Shown here in pieces: positions 6,367-13,274 of a DNA stretch of 36,274 nt. Origin of the DNA: a virus; IMG/VR virus record IMGVR_UViG_3300037247_000965, positions 1 through 36,274 of that record; one strand, written 5' to 3'. The position numbers and the translations under genes were made by a program. The notes beneath the pieces were generated by a model that worked only from the letters and a program-made list of their open reading frames with translations, ran no database searches and had not been told where the DNA came from. Every line of letters starts with the position of its first letter. The stretch's first letter is position 1.

Positions 6367-6470
6367 TAGAGAACCTAAAGCGTAAGTCCAGACAGACTAG
6401 GAAACTCTCAGGATAGATCCTCAGAGACGCCACAGCAGCCCTAGGCCGACGAACCCCGCCCAACAGACCC

Positions 6471-6500
6471 TTGACAGCCTAAAGCTCTCAGAGGCAGAAT
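6471..6500 (+). promoter_or_regulatory. possible divergent promoter for the packaging genes
   Basis: TTGACA at 6471-6476 is followed after 18 nt by CAGAAT (four of six consensus bases). Transcription would begin at about 6507, next to the ATG at 6508. It lies back-to-back with the minus-strand promoter in a gene-free 195-nt region (6313-6507). The -10 is weak, so confidence is modest. Confidence 0.4.
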
Positions 6501-6507
6501 TAGGCCC

Positions 6508-6645
6508 ATGAAGAACCTAGATGCAGTGTTCATTCAGGTTTACTTAGAGATGCTGCGCGCGCACCTATCTTACTGGCAACATATCCAGTCTAATAATTCG
6601 CAGGGTCGTGTCATCCTTGACGGACTGATAATCAAACCAAGATGA
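6508..6645 (+). CDS. small hypothetical protein, 45 aa, before terS
   Basis: 45 codons from ATG 6508, ending in TGA at 6643-6645, which overlaps the ATG of the terminase small subunit at 6642. The product is helical and amphipathic at the start (VFIQVYLEMLRAHLSYW), with a hydrophobic end. No well-placed ribosome binding site is visible. A possible promoter would place the transcript start at the ATG, so leaderless translation is possible. Coupling to terS by ATGA supports it being real. Confidence 0.5.
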   Translation: MKNLDAVFIQVYLEMLRAHLSYWQHIQSNNSQGRVILDGLIIKPR

Positions 6646-7244
6646 AGAAGCACCGCAGAATGAAGCGCAGAATCAGCAAGCCCAGAGCCTACAAAACCAC
6701 CAAGAACGGCGCAATAGACCGCCGCAGCATAGGCCAGGGAACAGAGCTTTCCCCCAAGCACAGACAGGTCATCAGTAACTACACCGACCCTAACTCTCCT
6801 ACACAGGGCAATGCTACTCAGTCAGCAATCAAGGCAGGTTATAGCCCAATCTCAGCCCACGACACAGGCTCTAAGATACTTAAGCGGCCTGAGACTGAGA
6901 GAGAACTAACCCGCATCTTTGAAGCTGCTGGCGTCACAACTGAGAAGCTGGCAAAGAGAGTGAAGCAAGCACTTGACGCGAAAGAAACCAAAGTCTTTCT
7001 CTGTCAGAAGGATGGCGAGCTGGTGTACTCCAAGAAGATGATCGCGCACGACATCAGGCTCAAAGCAATCAGACTGGCCGGCGAGTTTGTCGGAGCGTTC
7101 GCACCGAAGGAAATCAACGTCAAGGTGGCAGTCCTGGCGACCCGAATCCAGGCAGCACGACGCCGGGAATACGAGCGAGCACCACAACAGGTAGTGGTTG
7201 CCCCTTCTGATAAAGAGCCCGAACCCGTAACCCCAACGGAGTGA
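6642..7244 (+). CDS. terS: terminase small subunit
   Basis: 200 residues. After a basic N-terminal extension, the stretch NATQSAIKAGYSPISAHDTG (about 57-76) is the helix-turn-helix of phage small terminases, followed by KILKRPETERELTRIF and a long helical oligomerisation region. The small subunit binds the packaging site on phage DNA and brings in the large subunit. The large terminase gene follows after a gap and one small gene, the usual neighbourhood. The C-terminus is proline-rich and acidic. Confidence 0.85.
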   Translation: MKKHRRMKRRISKPRAYKTTKNGAIDRRSIGQGTELSPKHRQVISNYTDPNSPTQGNATQSAIKAGYSPISAHDTGSKILKRPETERELTRIFEAAGVTTEKLAKRVKQALDAKETKVFLCQKDGELVYSKKMIAHDIRLKAIRLAGEFVGAFAPKEINVKVAVLATRIQAARRREYERAPQQVVVAPSDKEPEPVTPTE

Positions 7245-7676
7245 ACAAACCTTACTTCCGATAGTGGGTTATATGTCAACTAGGATGCGAAGCGAACCGA
7301 ACCGACCTCAGCCCTCCAGCAGACCCCCCACCCCCCATAAAACCGAGCGCGACCCCCGCCGTCAAGGAGTATATCCCCTCATCCTTCCCGGGGAGGTCTT
7401 TGAATTTCTGCAAAAACTTTTGCGAAGTGTGGGAGGGCTACAAAGGCGCCACGAGCGACGGACGCGGCGCTGCTTCGGCTCAGGACGAGGAATCGGGGCG
7501 GGCTTGACACACCAACTTTCGATACACCACTCCCGCTCCCAAAAATTTCGACAGATCGGGAATGCACCGACGAGGACTCCTGATGGGTAGATTTTCCCGC
7601 CCACCCTAGAAGCGTCACGGCTTGCAGAGGGCCAGCGTCCTCTATGCGAAAACTACTCTCCAGCATGTGAGGAGCC
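7245..7676. other. 432-nt interval between terS and the next gene, no convincing gene
   Basis: This is the longest gene-poor stretch in the packaging module. It has C-rich runs near 7320-7360, a TTGACA at 7505 without a fitting -10, and a short hairpin (AGAGG ... CCTCT) near 7625-7645. One frame is open with protein-like composition up to 7507 but has no ATG or GTG start. A pac or cos site, or a regulatory leader, could lie here; nothing in the sequence proves it. Confidence 0.45.
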
Positions 7677-7922
7677 ATGAAAGCCACGGACAAAATCAGG
7701 GTGTTGGAGACGCTGCCCCAAGCCGACCACAGAGAAGTGGTAGAGCAGTTGCAGAAGTGCCTTAGAATCGCCAAATCCGACCCCAGCATCAAAACCGTGA
7801 TTGTCTGCATGGAGGACCGCTCAAAGAACATAACGACCTACTGGACGACCTGTGAGGATAGGGCGCAGCTTGGCTCTAGGCTGATACTGGCTGGCTTGCG
7901 ACACATGGGAATGAAACCATGA
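7677..7922 (+). CDS. hypothetical protein between terS and terL, 81 aa
   Basis: ATG 7677 follows GAGGAG and its stop overlaps the large terminase start (ATGA at 7919). The first half is helical (QADHREVVEQLQKCLRIAKS). The second half has beta-like character (TVIVCMEDRSKNITTYW). No family recognised. Its position suggests a packaging-associated accessory protein. Confidence 0.6.
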   Translation: MKATDKIRVLETLPQADHREVVEQLQKCLRIAKSDPSIKTVIVCMEDRSKNITTYWTTCEDRAQLGSRLILAGLRHMGMKP

Positions 7923-9400
7923 GAGCAGACGTCAAAGCGCAGCGCGCGGAGTTGGAACTGCTGGACGACATCTGCCGGTTTATAACCGAGCGCGACCCTT
8001 TGGGCTATATCAAATACATCATGCCGTGGGGCGAGGGGGATTTGGCCGGGGTAGAAGGGCCGCGAGTGTGGCAAGCGGATATTCTAACTACAATTGGGGA
8101 TCATCTCAGGAATCCCGAAACACGGTTCCAACCTCTCTTGATTTCAGTCGCTTCCGGCAAAGGGATTGGCAAGTCTGCCCTGGTCGGGATGGTTTCTCAA
8201 TGGGGCATGACTGTCTGTGAGGATTGCAAGATAGTTCTGACGGCGAACACCGAGCCGCAGCTACGGACGAAAACTTGGCCGGAAGTCAACAAATGGTTCA
8301 ACCTAGCACTCAATTCCCATTGGTTCAATCAGGAAGCCGAAACGATCTCCATCAAGGACAACAATCGGAAGCGGCTGTGGCGCATGGATCGCATCGCTTG
8401 GTCGGAGAATAACCCCGAAGCCTTTGCTGGTCTGCACAATCTAGGGAAAATGATTATTGTAATTTTTGACGAGGCTTCTAGGATTGCTGACAAGATTTGG
8501 GAAGTAACCGACGGCGCTTTGACCGATGAAAACACTGTAATTATTTGGCTCGCCTTTGGGAATCCCACCCGAAACACCGGACGGTTCAAAGAGTGCTTCG
8601 GCCGTTTGAAGCACCGCTGGAAAACCTATCAGATTGACAGCCGAACGGTAGAAGGAACCAACAAGGAGCAAATCGCAAAAGAGGTTGAGGACTACGGGGG
8701 CGAGGAAGAGGATCACGTTAAAATTTGGGTGCGCGGGCTGTTCCCCTCTCAGTCCAGCCGGCAATTCATTCCGTCCGATTTGGTTACAGCCGCACGAAAG
8801 TACAAAGCTTTGGGCTATGAAAAACTGCCGAAAATTCTGAGTGTAGATGTGGCACGGTTTGGGGACGACCAGACAGTGATTGGGATTCGTCAGGGGCGCA
8901 AGGCAATCCTGTTGAAGAAATATCACGGCCTGGATACCGTCCAAGTAGCCGAGCGCACGATTGACTTCATCCTCAGCGAGAAACCCAACGCAGTTGTAGT
9001 GGATGGCGACGGCTTGGGCGCGGGCGTAGTTGACCAACTGAAATCGCGTGGGTTCCGCTGCTTTGAGTTCCACGGCGCGGAGAAGGCCAACAAGTCGGAA
9101 AAATACTTCAACCGCCGAGCGGAAATCTGGGGCTTGATGCGCGATTGGCTCAGAGAAGGCGCGGAAATTCCTGACCTGCAAGAGTTGGAGGACGATTTGA
9201 TTGGGCCGGAATACCTCACTTCCAACAAAGGGCAGATTCTTTTGGAGCGCAAAAAGGATATGAAAAGAAGAGGGTTGGCTTCTCCCGATTTGGGAGATAT
9301 GCTTGCAATGAGTTTCGCGGTGCAAATTGCGGTGGCAGAGGAAGATCGGAAGCCTGAGTACATTGGTATGCAATCCGAACTCTCGTGGCTCAGAGCATGA
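7919..9400 (+). CDS. terL: terminase large subunit
   Basis: 493 residues with both terminase domains. The ATPase has a Walker A-type loop SGKGIGKSA (79-87) and a Walker B MIIVIFDEAS (178-187). The nuclease has DVARFGDD (310-317), VVVDGDGLG (around 362-364) and a late acidic residue in SPDLGDMLAMSFA, together the RNase H-like metal site. The enzyme cuts concatemeric DNA and pumps it into the prohead through the portal. Its length is normal for the family. It overlaps genes on both sides by 4 nt. The Walker A loop begins SGKG rather than a textbook GxxxxGK, a variation tolerated in viral terminases. Confidence 0.92.
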   Translation: MRADVKAQRAELELLDDICRFITERDPLGYIKYIMPWGEGDLAGVEGPRVWQADILTTIGDHLRNPETRFQPLLISVASGKGIGKSALVGMVSQWGMTVCEDCKIVLTANTEPQLRTKTWPEVNKWFNLALNSHWFNQEAETISIKDNNRKRLWRMDRIAWSENNPEAFAGLHNLGKMIIVIFDEASRIADKIWEVTDGALTDENTVIIWLAFGNPTRNTGRFKECFGRLKHRWKTYQIDSRTVEGTNKEQIAKEVEDYGGEEEDHVKIWVRGLFPSQSSRQFIPSDLVTAARKYKALGYEKLPKILSVDVARFGDDQTVIGIRQGRKAILLKKYHGLDTVQVAERTIDFILSEKPNAVVVDGDGLGAGVVDQLKSRGFRCFEFHGAEKANKSEKYFNRRAEIWGLMRDWLREGAEIPDLQELEDDLIGPEYLTSNKGQILLERKKDMKRRGLASPDLGDMLAMSFAVQIAVAEEDRKPEYIGMQSELSWLRA

Positions 9401-9669
9401 CCATCTTACGACCGAAACGCATTCTCACCCGGCAAGAACTCCGGCGCTATGTGCTGCGAAAGTGCAGAATCAATCCGGCCAGTGTTCCCCACCTCAGTAG
9501 AAAAGAAAGGAGAGAGTTGCAACGCAGCGTTGTGAAGCAAGCGAGGAAAAACAAGCCTGGGAAGGTTTCAGTGGTGTCGGTGCCGAGCAATTGGTTTGAG
9601 TTGCTGAAAGAAGGGTGGCTGCCTCAGTGGGCTTTACCCTACTGGCCGGTGAGGTACATAGAGCAATGA
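9397..9669 (+). CDS. hypothetical basic protein, 90 aa
   Basis: ATG 9397 was chosen because it overlaps the terL stop (ATGA); an upstream in-frame GTG lies inside terL. The protein is strongly basic (many Arg and Lys in residues 5-55) with an aromatic C-terminus (LPQWALPYWPVRYIEQ). It may bind nucleic acid. Position between terL and portal suggests a packaging accessory. No family recognised. Confidence 0.55.
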   Translation: MTILRPKRILTRQELRRYVLRKCRINPASVPHLSRKERRELQRSVVKQARKNKPGKVSVVSVPSNWFELLKEGWLPQWALPYWPVRYIEQ

Positions 9670-9800
9670 TTCGCAAAACCAAAAAAGGCTACAAGGTAGT
9701 GAGCAAGAAGGGCAGGAATTTGGGCGGACCGTATCGCTCCAAACTTTCGGCCTTGCGTCGGCTGGCCCAAGTAGATTATTTTAAGCATCGGAAGTCTTAG
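9666..9800 (+). CDS. conserved 44-aa phage protein between terminase and portal
   Basis: ATG 9666 overlaps the previous stop. The sequence pattern (IRKTKKGYKVVSKKGRNLGG, then a basic helix ending AQVDYFKHRKS) is a small conserved phage protein that I recognise as frequently sitting beside terminase or portal genes. Its function is not established. Its TAG lies at the start of the repeated regulatory element. Confidence 0.7.
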   Translation: MIRKTKKGYKVVSKKGRNLGGPYRSKLSALRRLAQVDYFKHRKS

Positions 9801-9912
9801 GAGGATTGAACAAGCAGTAGCAGAATCATAGAGCGGCAATAGCCGCCGGAATTGAGGGGCAGTTTGAAGCCCGACTCCCGTGCAAGCGGGATGTCGGGCT
9901 TTTTTGTTTTTT
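9797..9912 (+). repeat. intergenic element copy 1 (com-tail relic, hairpin, terminator)
   Basis: First of two copies, with the other at 12103-12209. Shared blocks are an identical 17 nt at the left (9797-9813), an identical 26 nt (9827-9852) containing the perfect hairpin GCGGC-AATA-GCCGC, and a terminator hairpin. In copy 2 the left part is the coding end of a com-like gene. Here the matching frame (AGG AGG ATT GAA CAA ... TAG at 9829-9831) persists with a 3-nt length difference but has no start. Copy 1 therefore looks like a relic of a com gene end. Confidence 0.75.
9867..9905 (+). terminator. strong intrinsic terminator just before the portal gene
   Basis: Stem AAGCCCGAC-T-CCCG against CGGG-AT-GTCGGGCTT, followed by an uninterrupted T run and a second T run. 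It ends about 10-15 nt before the portal start at 9922. It would stop most transcription into the head genes unless read through. Confidence 0.8.
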
Positions 9913-9921
9913 GGGGAAGCG

Positions 9922-11976
9922 ATGGCAGAACACGAACACCACGACGACGACGAAAAGAAAGCGACCGAAGCCGCCGACGAAAAGCTGATTGCAGAAGCGC
10001 ACGAGCGTTTCAAACAGTGTGTGGACACCGAAAATGAGCAACGGCTTGAAGCCGTGGAAGATTTGAAGTTCTTGAACGGCGACCAATGGCCTCAAGAGAT
10101 TAGGGATCAGCGGAAAGGGAATGACCGTCCCTGCCACACCATCAATCGCCTGCCGCAGTTTGTAAGGCAAACCACCAATCCGCAACGCTCCAATCGCGTT
10201 TCTGCTCACGTTTTGCCAGTGGACGACAAGGCCGACATCCCCACCGCCGAAGTTCTCCAGGGAATCATCCGGCACATCGAAGTCCAAAGCCACGCGCCGA
10301 TAGCTTATGACACCGCAGCTTTCTATGCTGCGGCAATGGGGTGGGGCTACTGGCACATCACGACCGAGTATTCCAGCCCGATGAGTTTCGACCAAGACCT
10401 TCGCATCGTGCGAGTCCGAAATCCTTTCAGCATTTATCTCGACCCCTCCCTGCAAGAGCCAGATGGTTCCGATGCTGAGTTTGGTTTCGTCACCGAACAG
10501 TTCGCCACCAAAGAGCAATTCAAAGAAGTCTATCCCGAGGCCGATGTAGCTGGACTTGAAGATTGGCAAGCGCATGGCGACCCCGAATCCGATTGGGTAG
10601 GCAAGGATGGCGGGATAAGGGTTGTGCAGTATTACTACCGCGACTACAAACGCGACAAACTCTTGCTGGTTGAAACTGCACAAGGCCCGCTGCCGATTCT
10701 CGAAAGTCAAGCCAAACTCCTCAATCTCGATAAGGCCCGAATCATCGAGAGCCGTGAAACCAAAATTCCCACTATCAAATGGTGCAAGCTCAATGCCATC
10801 GAAGTCTTGGAACGAGACGATTGGCCGGGACCGTGGATTCCGATTGTCAAGGTAATCGGGGATGAAATAGAAATCGAAGGTAAGTTACAGCTCAGCGGGA
10901 TCATTCGCTTTGCCAAAGACCCACAGCGCCAATTAAATTACATGGCTTCGGCTGAAACGGAGGCCATCGCGCTAACACCCAAAGCCCCGGTAGTCGGCTA
11001 TGAAGGCCAGTTTGAGGGGCACAAGAAAGAGTGGGCCGAAGCCAACGTAAAGAATTTCGCCTATCTGGAAGTCAAACCTATCACTCTTGGTGGTCAAATC
11101 GCCCCTCTTCCACAACGCCTACAGGCGAGCCCGGATATTGGTGCCATAGTCCAAGCAAGACGGGAAGCCGAGAATGACCTCAGTGGCGTTATCGGGATGT
11201 ACCCGCCGCAACTTGGTGCTCCGTCAAATGAAACTAGCGGGCGGGCTATCATGGCTCGCACCCAGCAGGGCGAAACTACCAATTTCCATTACAGCGACAA
11301 CGTCCGGCGCTCGATTGAGCACAGTTGCCGTATCTTGGTGTACGCGGTCCCAAGGATTTACGATACGCCTAGGATGGTTCGCATCATCGGGGAGGATGAC
11401 GAACAGAAAATTGTCCAAGTGAATAAACAGTTTCAAGACAACGGAGACAATGGCAAGTCCAAGCACTACAAACTTGACGTTGGGAAGTATGACGTTATTT
11501 GCGCTGCCGGTCCCAGCTACGGCTCCAAACGTCAAGCTGCCGCCGCCTCAATGATTGAGCTCACCCGCAATTTCCCCGCTCTCATGGAAATCGGCGGCGA
11601 CCTTCTGGTAGAAAGCCTCGATATTCCAAAAGCACAGGAATTGGCGAAGCGCCTGCGGGAAAGGCTTGAACTGCAAGACGGGAAGCAACCCATTCCGCCG
11701 CAAGCCAAGGCCGAAATGGAACAGATGAGCCAGATGCTTGAGGCTTTGACCAAGGCACTCGACAAGAGCACCGAAGAAAATAAAAAGTTGGAAGGCCGCC
11801 AGGGGATTGAAAGGGATAAATTAGACGCGCAGATGGCCCAACTGCAACTCAGGCTTGACAGCAGCGAGGCAATTGCGCTACTAAAGACAGAGATAGATGC
11901 GCTGAAAGCGCGGTTGCAGGTGAATGTTGCTGAGAAAGCGAAAGAGGCAGCGCAGACGGCCAAAGAAATCCCATGA
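9922..11976 (+). CDS. portal protein, P22 gp1-like
   Basis: 684 residues from ATG 9922. An upstream in-frame GTG at 9880 falls inside the terminator hairpin and was rejected. N-terminal patterns such as FLNGDQWPQEIRDQR, RPCHTINRLPQFVRQ and AAFYAAAMGWGYWHI are those of P22-type portals. Residues about 600-680 form a long charged coiled coil (MEQMSQMLEALTKALDKS onward) like the P22 portal barrel. Twelve copies would form the DNA channel at one vertex and dock terminase and tail. The length is close to the roughly 725 residues of P22 gp1. A Com-like gene overlaps its stop. Confidence 0.9.
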   Translation: MAEHEHHDDDEKKATEAADEKLIAEAHERFKQCVDTENEQRLEAVEDLKFLNGDQWPQEIRDQRKGNDRPCHTINRLPQFVRQTTNPQRSNRVSAHVLPVDDKADIPTAEVLQGIIRHIEVQSHAPIAYDTAAFYAAAMGWGYWHITTEYSSPMSFDQDLRIVRVRNPFSIYLDPSLQEPDGSDAEFGFVTEQFATKEQFKEVYPEADVAGLEDWQAHGDPESDWVGKDGGIRVVQYYYRDYKRDKLLLVETAQGPLPILESQAKLLNLDKARIIESRETKIPTIKWCKLNAIEVLERDDWPGPWIPIVKVIGDEIEIEGKLQLSGIIRFAKDPQRQLNYMASAETEAIALTPKAPVVGYEGQFEGHKKEWAEANVKNFAYLEVKPITLGGQIAPLPQRLQASPDIGAIVQARREAENDLSGVIGMYPPQLGAPSNETSGRAIMARTQQGETTNFHYSDNVRRSIEHSCRILVYAVPRIYDTPRMVRIIGEDDEQKIVQVNKQFQDNGDNGKSKHYKLDVGKYDVICAAGPSYGSKRQAAAASMIELTRNFPALMEIGGDLLVESLDIPKAQELAKRLRERLELQDGKQPIPPQAKAEMEQMSQMLEALTKALDKSTEENKKLEGRQGIERDKLDAQMAQLQLRLDSSEAIALLKTEIDALKARLQVNVAEKAKEAAQTAKEIP

Positions 11977-12140
11977 TGGCCGACGTGAGGTGTAAGAGAT
12001 GCGGACGGTTCTTGTTGGAGAGCCGCAATATCGAGAAAGGAGAAATTAAGGTCAAATGCCATGTTTGCAAGTATGTCAACAAGTTCTCCTTTCCGATTCC
12101 AATTAGGAGGATTGAACAACAGGTAGTAGCAACTACATAG
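11973..12140 (+). CDS. Com-like zinc-finger protein, 55 aa
   Basis: ATG 11973 overlaps the portal stop (ATGA). C7-x-x-C10 (VRCKRCGRFLL) and C29-x-x-C32 (KCHVCKYVNKF) with an intervening short hairpin match the Com family of phage Mu, a small zinc protein that binds mRNA and switches on translation of the mom DNA-modification gene. No mom gene or adenine methylase is visible in the window. Com-like genes are found near portal genes in other phages. The C-terminal tail (IRRIEQQVVATT) is encoded inside the repeated element, and the stop lies just before the conserved hairpin. Confidence 0.7.
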   Translation: MMADVRCKRCGRFLLESRNIEKGEIKVKCHVCKYVNKFSFPIPIRRIEQQVVATT

Positions 12141-12209
12141 AGCGGCAATAGCCGCCGGAATCAGGGGCACAAAGCCCGACCCCCAGAGATGGGGTGTCGG
12201 GTTTTTTTG
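12103..12209 (+). repeat. intergenic element copy 2 (end of com, hairpin, terminator)
   Basis: Second copy of the element at 9797-9912. It includes the last 12 codons of the com-like gene, the identical 26-nt hairpin block (12136-12161) and a terminator whose outer stem matches copy 1 while the inner stem differs in sequence but keeps pairing (CCCC/GGGG instead of CCCG/CGGG). Compensatory change in the inner stem suggests selection for the structure. Confidence 0.75.
12171..12209 (+). terminator. intrinsic terminator before the scaffold gene
   Basis: AAAGCCCGAC, then a CCCC/GGGG inner stem, then GTCGGG followed by seven T residues. It sits about 70 nt before the scaffold ATG at 12279, with a separate GGAGG ribosome binding site afterwards. 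Confidence 0.8.
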
Positions 12210-12278
12210 TTTTTGGGCCTCAAAAGTTTTCCCCACCAGCGGGGATAAACGCTGGGAAAACTCCATCGGAGGCTTTCG

Positions 12279-13259
12279 ATGAGTGCAGAAGAAAAAACAG
12301 CCGTGGCCACGGAAGAAGCTGGGGCAGAAGAAAAAGAAGTAGAAACCCCTGGCACAACCGAGGACGAAAAAGAAAAGTCGGACGAATCGGCAACGCCGGA
12401 CAAACGAGAAACGCCCGATAAAGACACGGGTGCCGAGGAAGCAGAAGCAGAGACAGAAGCAAAGCCCAAGCGACCGGGTGGCTTTCAACGTCGCATTGCT
12501 AAGCTGAGCGCACAACGGTCAGCAGCCCAGGCCGAAGCCGAATACTGGCGCGAACAAGCGCTGGCAGGCAAGGAGCAGCCAAGGAAGAAGGAAGAAGTTG
12601 CCGTTGTCGGTGGTAAGCCCAAGCCTCGACAAGAGGACTTCCAACTCAAGGAAGAAGATGGCGGCGGCTTGGATAGTGCTGCTTTCACCGAAGCGTTGGC
12701 AGACTGGAAGGTGAATCAACGCCTAGCAGAACGCGATGCGACCCAGCATGCAACCCAAGCCCAAACAGAGCAGCAGAGCCAAAACCAAGCGTTTCTGGAA
12801 CGTGAAGCTGCGTTTGCAGAAACTCTACCGGCCCCGCCCCTGGATGAAAAGGAGGAAGACAAAAGCTACGAAGGATTGGCGGACGCTGCTTTGGGTATGT
12901 TGGGGCAATTAAATACCGCGGCAACCAAGCAAATCTCTGCGGCTATTGCGGCCTCTGAGAAGGGGCCAGAACTGCTTTACTACCTCGGACAACACCCGGA
13001 TGAGCTGCAACGAATCGCCAAGCTGCCTCCGCAGGTAGCGGTGATGTCGTTGGGCGGTATCGCGGCGAGTCTCGCAGAAAACACAGAGGAGAAGGGAAAA
13101 GAAACTGGAACCCAAACTCCTCTTGTGTCGCGTGCGCCGAAGCCGCCCACTCCTATCAGAAAGCCGAGTGGCACGACGAGTCCCAACCCGGATTCGCCGG
13201 AAAGCGACAGGCTTTCGACAAAGGAATGGTATCGGCTTCACCAGGCCAAAAGACGCTAG
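12279..13259 (+). CDS. scaffolding protein
   Basis: 326 residues starting after GGAGG. The first 65 residues are extremely Glu/Lys/Thr-rich and probably disordered. There are helical segments (RPGGFQRRIAKLSAQ, about 67-81) and LLYYLGQHPDELQRIAKL (about 233-250). The proline-rich basic C-terminus resembles the coat-binding hairpin region of scaffolds. Position between portal and coat and the low-complexity acidic helical composition match P22 gp8, about 303 residues. It would direct procapsid assembly and leave before or during packaging. Confidence 0.85.
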   Translation: MSAEEKTAVATEEAGAEEKEVETPGTTEDEKEKSDESATPDKRETPDKDTGAEEAEAETEAKPKRPGGFQRRIAKLSAQRSAAQAEAEYWREQALAGKEQPRKKEEVAVVGGKPKPRQEDFQLKEEDGGGLDSAAFTEALADWKVNQRLAERDATQHATQAQTEQQSQNQAFLEREAAFAETLPAPPLDEKEEDKSYEGLADAALGMLGQLNTAATKQISAAIAASEKGPELLYYLGQHPDELQRIAKLPPQVAVMSLGGIAASLAENTEEKGKETGTQTPLVSRAPKPPTPIRKPSGTTSPNPDSPESDRLSTKEWYRLHQAKRR

Positions 13260-13274
13260 GAGGCGTGATTTATC

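Noticed and set aside
7400-7507. 35-codon frame from TTG with GGGGAGG upstream in the terS-terL gap
   Set aside because: Composition is protein-like but there is only a TTG start 3 nt after the SD, and the frame is open further upstream without any start; not strong enough to call.
8441-9373. Minus-strand open frame of 310 codons inside terL
   Set aside because: Lies wholly opposite the terminase catalytic domains with no protein-like motif; a shadow of the coding strand.
9880-9921. Upstream GTG start for the portal gene
   Set aside because: Falls inside the terminator hairpin; ATG 9922 has a GGGGAAG ribosome binding site and gives the usual portal N-terminus.
9826-10710. Minus-strand open frame of 294 codons opposite the portal gene
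   Set aside because: Antisense shadow of a well-supported portal gene; includes the terminator hairpin in its sequence.
11532-12515. Minus-strand open frame of 327 codons opposite portal end, com and scaffold start
   Set aside because: Ser/Leu/Phe-rich composition typical of the antisense of Glu/Lys-rich coding sequence, spans three real genes and two terminators, no ribosome binding site.
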